Origin: Methanomassiliicoccus sp. UBA345
Lineage (GTDB): Archaea > Thermoplasmatota > Thermoplasmata > Methanomassiliicoccales > Methanomassiliicoccaceae
Direction of reading: 5' to 3'
DNA length: 20,400 nucleotides
Assembly: GCA_002504525.1 (NCBI GenBank)
Contig: DATD01000001.1
Coordinates: 17,864-38,263 of the forward strand
Part shown: positions 13,708 to 19,588 of the stretch, piece after piece
How positions within the stretch are numbered: the stretch's first letter is position 1
Layout of the letters: each line of letters begins with the position of its first letter
The notes under the pieces: model-generated
Seen by the model: the letters and a program-made list of their open reading frames with translations, nothing else
Databases searched by the model: none
What the model was told of the DNA's origin: nothing
Program-made: the position numbers and the translations under genes

Positions 13708-14295
13708 TCATGCTTTTTCCAGCAGGACGGAGTAATAGTACACGTGCTCCGCCTTCCCGCCATGCTCGGCCACGGTGGATTCGTCGATCGCCAGGACCTC
13801 GAAGGGCGGGTGGAACGTCCTCTCGATCGACGCCCGGGTGGCGCCGTCCGGATGGTCCTTGAAGCTGGGAAGCATGGTGAACATCCGGCCGCCGCGTCGC
13901 AGCGTCCGGTGCAGTTCTTGCAGCAGCGCCGTCCTCTCCCTCCCGTCCAGCTTGATCATGCATCCCGCGTCGGCGACGAAATCGAACTCCCCCTCGTGGA
14001 ACGGCAGGTTGGTCGGTTCGACAGTGATGGCTGACACCTTGGCGCCCGCCTCCTCGGCCATCCTCCTTACCGGTTCCACGTCGCCGGGGAAGAAGCCCGC
14101 GGCAGCCACCGCGTACCCTTCCTGGGCCAGGTACAGGCTGTCGCTGCCCAGGCCGCATTCGAGATTGAGCGCCCGGCCTTTGGGTGCCAGTCCGCCAGAC
14201 ACGACCTCCACCAGCAGGGAATGGGGGCGAAGCTCTCCGAAGCTCTCGTCCCGGACCAGCCTCTCCCGGAACAACTTGTTCGCTCTCTTCTCCAT
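13708..14295 (-). CDS. Class I SAM-dependent methyltransferase
   Basis: The 195-residue protein has a Rossmann-type methyltransferase core. Motif I is LNLECGLGSDS (E46 to S53), motif IV-like is EFDFVADAGCMIKL, and post-motif is LHRTLRRGGRMFTMLPSF. The acidic residue usually ending beta-2 is not obvious (AAAGFFPGD). The substrate is unknown; the overall pattern resembles small-molecule or thiopurine-type methyltransferases. A TATA-like TTTTAT (14326-14321) lies 28 nt before the ATG with no Shine-Dalgarno, so the transcript is probably leaderless. Converges on the HD nuclease gene with zero bases between stop codons. Confidence 0.88.
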   Translation of the reverse strand: MEKRANKLFRERLVRDESFGELRPHSLLVEVVSGGLAPKGRALNLECGLGSDSLYLAQEGYAVAAAGFFPGDVEPVRRMAEEAGAKVSAITVEPTNLPFHEGEFDFVADAGCMIKLDGRERTALLQELHRTLRRGGRMFTMLPSFKDHPDGATRASIERTFHPPFEVLAIDESTVAEHGGKAEHVYYYSVLLEKA

Positions 14296-14320
14296 GATGA
14301 TGGTTTGGAGGGCGGCTCTG

Positions 14321-14326
14321 ATAAAA
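14321..14326 (-). promoter_or_regulatory. TATA box of methyltransferase gene
   Basis: TTTTAT on the minus strand is centred 28 nt before the ATG at 14295. Predicts leaderless transcription. It shares a 103-nt divergent spacer with the membrane-protein gene. Confidence 0.6.
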
Positions 14327-14361
14327 GTTCTGGGTAGATTGAATGTAGCGGTACATTACGT

Positions 14362-14368
14362 CATATAC
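14362..14368 (+). promoter_or_regulatory. TATA-like box of membrane-protein gene
   Basis: CATATAC is centred 34 nt before the ATG at 14399, so a leader of only a few bases is expected. No convincing Shine-Dalgarno is present (GTGG only). Confidence 0.5.
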
Positions 14369-14398
14369 TGAAACGTTCGAGGGGCGGGTAGTGGAATA

Positions 14399-15121
14399 AT
14401 GGAACGACGACAAGCAGTTCGGATCGCCCTCGTCATCGCAAGCATCTCGACCGCCTTCCTGCCATGGATATCGATATCGTTGTTCGGCTTTACTGCCAGC
14501 ATCAGTCTGTTCGACATACTGATCGGTGCCGGCGACATCGACGCCTCCATCCCGTGGATCGCCAGCGGGGCCGTGTACATCCTGGGTTCGGGCCTGCTCA
14601 CTGTATGGGACAAGGCTCCGTATCTTCAGCTGCTCGGCCTCGTCATCCTTCCGGCGTACTTCCTGATGGAGTCAGGCGATCTGGGGGGTATGAACAGCCT
14701 GAAGCTGCTGTGGGCAGTGACCGGGGACGGGCTGCTCTTGGCGCATGCCACCGCACTAATCGGTCTGCTGCTCTTCGCCCGTCCGACCCGGGTCATGGCC
14801 GTCATCGAACGTCTCTTCGGCCTCATTCGTTCGCATCGATCGATGGGGCGGGCGGTGGAGTGGATCCAGCCTACCCGTCAAGGCGGGATGGGATCATATC
14901 CGATCCGTTACGGTGCTGCCCACGACCGCATGCCGGCGCCCCGTCCGGTGGTCAGGCCCAGGCCGATAGCGAGCGAGGACTGGTGGAGCGACGATCCCGA
15001 GGGGGCCGCATGGGTGCCCGTTCCCGAGGAAGTGCCATGCATCCGCCTCCCCCCGCCCCGGAGCAGGAGCGCCTCGTCCGCTGAGAGGACGTATTTGCAG
15101 GGAGGCCACCACGATCGATGA
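14399..15121 (+). CDS. Small multi-pass membrane protein with Pro/Arg-rich tail
   Basis: I do not recognise this 240-residue protein. Hydrophobic segments lie at about residues 8-42 (one or two helices), 51-69, 74-91 and 108-127. A basic linker and a polar C-terminal half follow, rich in Pro, Arg, Ser and Trp (EDWWSDDPEGAAWVPVPEEVP). The tail is probably cytoplasmic by the positive-inside rule. No signal peptide, enzymatic motif or transporter signature is visible. The upstream TATA-like CATATAC suggests its own promoter, and the methyltransferase is transcribed divergently. It may be a lineage-specific hypothetical. The coding assignment is supported by hydrophobic pattern and length, not by homology. 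Confidence 0.7.
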   Translation: MERRQAVRIALVIASISTAFLPWISISLFGFTASISLFDILIGAGDIDASIPWIASGAVYILGSGLLTVWDKAPYLQLLGLVILPAYFLMESGDLGGMNSLKLLWAVTGDGLLLAHATALIGLLLFARPTRVMAVIERLFGLIRSHRSMGRAVEWIQPTRQGGMGSYPIRYGAAHDRMPAPRPVVRPRPIASEDWWSDDPEGAAWVPVPEEVPCIRLPPPRSRSASSAERTYLQGGHHDR

Positions 15122-15132
15122 TGGCAGAACGA

Positions 15133-15168
15133 ACGCCGGCCGCCGTACGCAGGAGCGCGGCCGGCCGT
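15133..15168 (+). repeat. GC-rich hairpin downstream of membrane-protein gene
   Basis: ACGCCGGCCGC (15133-15143) pairs with GCGGCCGGCCGT (15157-15168), one base bulged, around a 13-nt loop. It lies 11 nt after the stop codon at 15121. It could mark the 3' end of the membrane-protein mRNA, although no T-tract follows. Confidence 0.5.
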
Positions 15169-15235
15169 ATCACAATGGGGTGTCCCCCGGACCTTAACAG
15201 ATTGGTTCATGGACGGCGTGACGCCTATTCTCCCC

Positions 15236-15262
15236 ACACTGACCCAGGCCGGGGGTTGGTGT
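15236..15262 (+). ncRNA. Candidate structured RNA hairpin with G-U pairs
   Basis: ACACTGACCC (15236-15245) pairs with GGGTTGGTGT (15253-15262) over 10 positions. Eight are Watson-Crick and two are G-U if the plus strand is transcribed; on the minus strand these two would be A-C mismatches. The loop is AGGCCGG. G-U pairs favour an RNA on the plus strand, possibly ending at the T-rich tract 15418-15429. Low confidence, since no known RNA family is recognised. Confidence 0.3.
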
Positions 15263-15292
15263 CGTGCGTCGGGGTTGTTCTCCAATCATTAC

Positions 15293-15307
15293 CCGACGTC
15301 ACGTCGG
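15293..15307. repeat. Odd palindrome CCGACGT-c-ACGTCGG
   Basis: Perfect 7-bp arms flank one base. The same architecture occurs at 3689-3703 and, with shorter arms, at 15215-15225. Could be a dimeric protein site or an RNA stem; position is mid-gap and not tied to a visible promoter. Confidence 0.4.
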
Positions 15308-15417
15308 AGGTTCTTGCAGAGACCCATAGTAACGACGCACTGTACGCCCCAAGCATGCAAGGAGGATCATCGATCACCTCCGATTACAAGGAGCGACCAT
15401 TCCATGCGCTTCCTGCT

Positions 15418-15429
15418 CTTAATTCTTTT
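15418..15429 (+). terminator. T-rich tract, possible 3' end
   Basis: CTTAATTCTTTT on the plus strand is the main T-rich stretch in the gap. It could end transcription of a plus-strand RNA from the gap or read-through from the membrane-protein gene before the DUF72 promoter. Confidence 0.35.
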
Positions 15430-15494
15430 GACCGGCCGTCCCATCACGCGCCAGGTGATCTGGGCGGTCGATCGCGCTGCGTTCCCCCATCACC

Positions 15495-15504
15495 AAATTA
15501 TATG
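15495..15504 (+). promoter_or_regulatory. TATA box of DUF72 gene
   Basis: AAATTATATG is centred about 37 nt before the GTG at 15537. A start near 15525 gives a short leader containing the Shine-Dalgarno GGGAGG (15526-15531). Confidence 0.6.
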
Positions 15505-15536
15505 TATGTCGAGATGAAATCAATAGGGAGGTGTCC

Positions 15537-16415
15537 GTGCTCATCGGTTGCAGCGGTTGGTCTTACGAGGATTGGGTAGGCAGGTTCTACCCGGTAGCCC
15601 TGGCCAAGAAGAAAGAGGAGTGGCTTCGCTACTACGCCGCCTACTTCACCACCGTGGAGATCAACAGCACCTTCCATCGCTCCCCCAACGACATCATTGT
15701 CAACGGATGGATACGAAAAGGGAAGACGCTCAAGGACTTCGAATACTCGGTCAAGATGCCTAGGACCGTCACGCATGAGGCGATGGTGGCTATGGAAGGG
15801 GACCGTGCCGGCATCGAGGCGTCGGCCTTCGAAGAGGCATGCGTCAGGCCGCTCTCGGAGAACGGCCTCCTGGGGGCGGTTCTCATCCAACTGTCGCCGT
15901 CCTTCCAGCTGCGGGACGGGGCGCAGCAGGTGCTGGAAACTGTCCTGGCCACCCTTGACACCGAGAAATACCGCTACGCCGTGGAGTTCCGCCACCGTTC
16001 CTGGATGGACGACGATCGGTTGAAGCTCGACCCCGGCGCATCGAGGCTGCTGTCATCGTACAACGTCGCCACGTCACAGGTGGACGGGGGCGGGTTCCTT
16101 CCGGTGCAGGACGTCACCGCCGACCACGCCTACATTCGCTTCCACGGCCGGGACCGCGAATGGACGGACGAGGGGAACCAGATGGCCGGTCAGGACTACC
16201 TGTACTCGGAGGATGAGCTGCGCCCATGGAAGGATGTCATCTCCCGCTTGGACGACAAGGTGGATGACGTGCGGGCGTATTTCAACAACAACGGAAGGGC
16301 CAGGGGGGCCAAGAACGCCTTCCAGCTTATGGACCTGTTGTCCATACCGCATCGGGACCGGGAGGTCTACGTGCAGGACCAGGCGACGCTGGGCGCCTTC
16401 ATGATGCAGAAGTGA
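15537..16415 (+). CDS. DUF72 family protein
   Basis: The protein is about 292 residues long and starts LIGCSGWSYEDWVGRFYP, the diagnostic opening of DUF72 (YecE-like), a TIM-barrel family of unknown function. Further family features are YFTTVEINSTFHRSP, FEYSVKMPRTVTHE, YAVEFRHRSW, AYIRFHGRD and DVRAYFNNNGRARGAKNAFQLMDLL. The start is GTG 15537, 5 nt after GGGAGG. The in-frame GTG at 15531 overlaps that Shine-Dalgarno and is less likely. Some DUF72 genes sit near Fe-S or DNA-repair genes, but nothing in the immediate neighbourhood defines the role here. The following gene begins 37 nt downstream. Confidence 0.92.
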   Translation: MLIGCSGWSYEDWVGRFYPVALAKKKEEWLRYYAAYFTTVEINSTFHRSPNDIIVNGWIRKGKTLKDFEYSVKMPRTVTHEAMVAMEGDRAGIEASAFEEACVRPLSENGLLGAVLIQLSPSFQLRDGAQQVLETVLATLDTEKYRYAVEFRHRSWMDDDRLKLDPGASRLLSSYNVATSQVDGGGFLPVQDVTADHAYIRFHGRDREWTDEGNQMAGQDYLYSEDELRPWKDVISRLDDKVDDVRAYFNNNGRARGAKNAFQLMDLLSIPHRDREVYVQDQATLGAFMMQK

Positions 16416-16452
16416 TAATAGCGCACGATGCCATATCCGGCGGGGGTCAGGC

Positions 16453-18552
16453 ATGAGGGAGCTGTTCGAGGCAGGGTCCATCGCGGTCATAGGGGCCTCG
16501 CCCAGGCCGGAGAAGGTGGGGCATGTGATATTGCGCAACCTCATCGCTTCCGGCTACTCCGGGGACCTCTACCCTGTGAATCCGAAGGCGGGTGAGATCC
16601 TCGGCCTGAAGGCATATCCTGATGTCCTCTCCATCCCCGGCCCCGTGGAGATGGCCGTGGTGGTCGTCCCCAATACCGTGGTGCCGACGGTGATGGAGCA
16701 GGCCGGGGCGAAAGGGGTCAAGATCGCGGTGGTCATCTCCGCCGGGTTCCGGGAGACAGGCCCGGAGGGGGCGGAGCTGGAGCACCGGGTGGGGGAGATC
16801 GCCGCCAGGCATGGCGTCCGTGTTCTCGGGCCCAACTGCCTGGGCGTCATCAGCACCCGCAACCGCATGAACGCCACCTTCACCGACGATTTCCCCCTGG
16901 CCGGCCATGTGGCGGTGACGTCGCAGTCGGGAGCGATGGGAACGATCCTGCTGGACTGGGCCAAGGGCACCAGGATCGGCTTCTCGCAGTTCGTCTCGGT
17001 GGGCAACAAGCTGGACATCGATGAGGCCGACCTGCTCGCCTATCTGAGGGACGATGACGACACCAAGGTCATCGGCATGTACATCGAGGGGACGCGGCGC
17101 GGCCGCGAGTTCATCGAGCAGGCGTCCGCCACCTCGAGGCGAAAGCCCATCATCGCCCTGAAGGCCGGACGGACCTCCACCGGCGCGAAGGCCGCCTCGT
17201 CCCACACTGGCGCGCTGTCCGGCAGCGACATGGTGTACAGCACGGCCATGGCCGAGGCCGGGGTCGTGCGCGTCAGAACGATGGATGAGTTCTTCGATCT
17301 CATGCAGGCGTTCGCCAGCATGCCGCTGCCCCGCGGCGACGGCGTCGCCATTGTCACCAACGCCGGCGGCCTGGGAGTGATGGCCGCGGATGCCTGCTCG
17401 GACCACGGGCTCACCATGGCCTCCTTGAGCAGGGAGACCGTCGACCGGATGAAGAAGAGCCTGCCGGAGGAGGCGAACTTCTACAACCCCGTGGACGTCA
17501 TCGGGGACGCTGACGCGGCGCGGTACGAGTTGGCGCTGAGCGCCGTGCTCGACGATCCGAACGTGAACTGCGTGCTTGCCATGGTGGCCCCCAGCGACCT
17601 GCTGGACGTCACCGAGGTGGCGAGGATGCTCGCCGACTACGCCGGAAGGATCGAGATGCCCCTGGTGGCGGCCTGGGTAGGAGGGGCGGACATGGCCGCC
17701 GGCGCCGCGATCCTGAGGGAGGCGGGCATACCCAGCTACGAGTCGCCGGACCGGGCGGTCCGGGCGCTGGCCGCCATGGTGCATTATCAGGAGGCGAGGG
17801 ACCGGCCGGCGGACGACGGCGCTCCGGTGGTCGAGGGCGACCGCCGACGGGCGGAGGCGGTGCTGGAGGCCGCCTGCTCGGCAGGGCGCACCGCGCTCAG
17901 CGAGGCGGAGGGGAAGGAGATCCTCCGCGCCTACGGCGTCAACGTGCCCATGGAGGGGCTTGCCAGGAACGCTGACGAAGCGGTAGCGCTGGCCCGTCGC
18001 ATCGGATTTCCGGTCGTCATGAAGATCGCCTCTCCGGACATAGCGCACAAGACCGATGTGGGCGGCGTCGCCGTCGGCCTCGATAACGAAGAGAAGGTGC
18101 GCCTGGAGTTCGAGAGGATGCTGTCCCGGGTCCGCTCCTTTCTGCCGAATGCCGTCGTCAACGGTGTCACCGTGGAGGGCATGTTCTCCGGGCGCGAGGT
18201 CATCGTGGGCATGGTCCGCGATGAGCAGTTCGGTCCGGTGATCACCTTCGGGCTGGGAGGCATCTTCGTGGAGATAATGAAGGACGTCAGCCAGGCCATA
18301 GCCCCGCTGTCGGAGCGGAGGGTGGACGACATGATCCGCTCCATCAAGGCATATCCCATACTGGCCGGGGCCAGGGGAAGGAAGAGGGCCGATATCCCGG
18401 CCGTCAAGGACGTCCTGTTCAGGGTGGCGCAGATCGCCACGGACTTCCCCCAGATCACCGAGTTCGAGATCAACCCGGTCATGGTGGGGGACGAGGGCCA
18501 GGGGTGCGGCGCGGTCGACGCCCTGGTCACCATCAGGAGGGACAAGCGATGA
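16453..18552 (+). CDS. ADP-forming acyl/acetyl-CoA synthetase, alpha-beta fusion
   Basis: This enzyme converts acyl-CoA, ADP and phosphate to the acid, ATP and CoA, and is the usual archaeal route for ATP synthesis from acetyl-CoA (reversible). In this 699-residue chain the order is CoA-binding Rossmann domain (AVIGASPRPEKVG, residues about 10-22), ligase-CoA domains, then an ATP-grasp beta part from about residue 470. The phosphorylated active-site His is H251 in SSHTGALSGSD. The beta-part His, H532 in IAHKTDVGGV, relays phosphate to ADP. Both are intact. A single-chain fusion is common in archaea. A GGGGGTC precedes the ATG. The stop overlaps the next gene by ATGA. The acyl substrate (acetate, propionate, aryl acids) is not defined. 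Confidence 0.95.
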   Translation: MRELFEAGSIAVIGASPRPEKVGHVILRNLIASGYSGDLYPVNPKAGEILGLKAYPDVLSIPGPVEMAVVVVPNTVVPTVMEQAGAKGVKIAVVISAGFRETGPEGAELEHRVGEIAARHGVRVLGPNCLGVISTRNRMNATFTDDFPLAGHVAVTSQSGAMGTILLDWAKGTRIGFSQFVSVGNKLDIDEADLLAYLRDDDDTKVIGMYIEGTRRGREFIEQASATSRRKPIIALKAGRTSTGAKAASSHTGALSGSDMVYSTAMAEAGVVRVRTMDEFFDLMQAFASMPLPRGDGVAIVTNAGGLGVMAADACSDHGLTMASLSRETVDRMKKSLPEEANFYNPVDVIGDADAARYELALSAVLDDPNVNCVLAMVAPSDLLDVTEVARMLADYAGRIEMPLVAAWVGGADMAAGAAILREAGIPSYESPDRAVRALAAMVHYQEARDRPADDGAPVVEGDRRRAEAVLEAACSAGRTALSEAEGKEILRAYGVNVPMEGLARNADEAVALARRIGFPVVMKIASPDIAHKTDVGGVAVGLDNEEKVRLEFERMLSRVRSFLPNAVVNGVTVEGMFSGREVIVGMVRDEQFGPVITFGLGGIFVEIMKDVSQAIAPLSERRVDDMIRSIKAYPILAGARGRKRADIPAVKDVLFRVAQIATDFPQITEFEINPVMVGDEGQGCGAVDALVTIRRDKR

Positions 18553-19550
18553 AGGGTCTGTTTCTGGGTTCCGTAACCGAGCGCTCGGGCAAGAGCATGA
18601 TCGCACTGGGCCTGGCCATGAGCGGCCGGGGCAAGGTCGGTTACTTCAAGCCGTTCCGGGAGGTCACGATGTGGCGCGGGGACAGGGTATTCGACCAGGA
18701 CGCCTACCTCATGAAGCAGGCCCTGGGCCTGCCGTGGCCGGAGGAGGAGCTGTCGCCGTTCGTGTACGATGCCCAGAACCCCATGGCGCTGGACGATATT
18801 GTCGATTCTTGCCGTCGGCTGCAGGAAGGCGTCGACCGCATGCTCATCGAGGGCACCAGGGAGATCTCCACCGGCTGCATGGGCGGGCTGTCGGGCATGA
18901 CGATCGCCCACGCCCTCGACGCCCCCATGGTGCTGGTGTCGTCCGCGACGGTTCCGGCCCTGGACAGGATATGCATGCTGCGGAGGGCGATGGAGCAGTA
19001 TTCGCTGGACTTCCGCGGGGTGATACTCAACCAGGTCGACGATCCCGCCCCCCGCCGCTTGCTGGAGGGCAGGGGGATCAGGGTGCTGGGCTCGGTGCCG
19101 GTGGTGCCGAGGCTGCGTCACTACACTGTCCGCGAGGTGGCCGAGGCCCTGGGCGCCGTGATAGCCCTCGGGGAGCAGGGCCTGGATGATCGGGTGGAGC
19201 AGCTGATGATCGGGGCGATGAGCCCGGAGACGGCGCTCCAGCACATGCGCCGGGTGGCCCGCAAGGCGCTCATCACCGGCGGCGACCGGACCGATGTCCA
19301 GATGGCTGCGCTGTCCACCGATACCTCCTGCCTGGTGCTGACCGGAGGCATGCCACCTGCCAAGGCAGTCCTGGTCAAGGCGTACGAGGCCGGGGTGCCG
19401 GTCCTGCTGACTGACATGAACACCCTGGAGGCGTCGGACCGCATCGACCATCTCATCGCCCGCATCGACCCCGGCGACCGGGACAAGGTCGAGCTGATCG
19501 CCCAGACCGTTCGCGAGCACGTCGACATCGAGGCGGCGTGGGGGGAGTGA
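18549..19550 (+). CDS. P-loop (BioD-like) plus DRTGG-domain protein, Pta N-terminal-like
   Basis: The 333-residue protein matches the non-catalytic N-terminal half of large phosphotransacetylases (COG0857 type). It starts with the P-loop GSVTERSGKS (residues 7-16, K15) of the BioD/CobB-like fold, continues with LIEGTREISTG and VSSATVPALDRI strands, and ends with a DRTGG domain (about 215-325, with ALITGGDRTDVQMAAL). There is no phosphotransacetylase catalytic domain. Its ATG at 18549 overlaps the preceding TGA (18550-18552) as ATGA, giving translational coupling with the ADP-forming synthetase. The pairing suggests a regulator or stabiliser of that enzyme sensing a nucleotide or acyl-CoA. Enzyme activity (for example dethiobiotin synthase) is unlikely in this context but not excluded. 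Confidence 0.88.
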   Translation: MKGLFLGSVTERSGKSMIALGLAMSGRGKVGYFKPFREVTMWRGDRVFDQDAYLMKQALGLPWPEEELSPFVYDAQNPMALDDIVDSCRRLQEGVDRMLIEGTREISTGCMGGLSGMTIAHALDAPMVLVSSATVPALDRICMLRRAMEQYSLDFRGVILNQVDDPAPRRLLEGRGIRVLGSVPVVPRLRHYTVREVAEALGAVIALGEQGLDDRVEQLMIGAMSPETALQHMRRVARKALITGGDRTDVQMAALSTDTSCLVLTGGMPPAKAVLVKAYEAGVPVLLTDMNTLEASDRIDHLIARIDPGDRDKVELIAQTVREHVDIEAAWGE

Positions 19551-19555
19551 ACCAG

Positions 19556-19563
19556 TATTATAC
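19556..19563 (+). promoter_or_regulatory. TATA box of PH-domain gene
   Basis: TATTATAC lies 5 nt after the preceding stop codon and 29 nt before the ATG at 19589. It indicates an independent, probably leaderless transcript rather than read-through alone. Confidence 0.6.
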
Positions 19564-19588
19564 CCTGCATGACCATTCCGTGATTCAG

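Larger units (their letters stand above)
15122..15530. other. 409-nt non-coding gap with several hairpin-forming segments
   Basis: This is the only gap over 300 nt in an otherwise tightly packed window. No reading frame here looks coding: the longest (15118-15579) runs out of frame into the DUF72 gene and has Ser/Pro/Arg-rich, pattern-free sequence. The gap holds a GC hairpin at 15133-15168, a 5-bp odd palindrome at 15215-15225 (GGCGT-g-ACGCC), a 10-bp stem with two G-U pairs at 15236-15262, and an odd palindrome at 15293-15307. It also has a distant GTGCGTC/GACGCAC pair (15264-15270 with 15334-15340), a GATTGG/CCAATC pair (15200-15205 with 15282-15287) and a T-rich stretch at 15418-15429. 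A structured RNA, a long regulatory region or decayed sequence are all possible. Confidence 0.45.

Noticed and set aside
15236..15275. Resemblance of CCCAGGCCGGGGGTTGG to the 5' part of archaeal SRP RNA
   Set aside because: The conserved SRP domain (GGAAG...AGCAG-type loop) is missing from the gap on both strands, so the likeness is probably compositional.
15209..15517. 102-codon plus-strand frame in the same gap
   Set aside because: No Shine-Dalgarno, unpatterned translation, and it reads through the DUF72 TATA box.
15118..15579. 153-codon plus-strand frame in the long intergenic gap
   Set aside because: Runs out of frame into the DUF72 gene, and amino-acid content is Ser/Pro/Arg-rich without pattern. 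The TATA box and Shine-Dalgarno in its 3' part belong to DUF72.
16447..18606. 719-codon open frame on the minus strand opposite the acyl-CoA synthetase
   Set aside because: Mirrors the synthetase codon by codon in the complementary phase. The plus strand has all active-site motifs; the shadow is His/Asp/Gly/Arg-rich with no recognisable fold.
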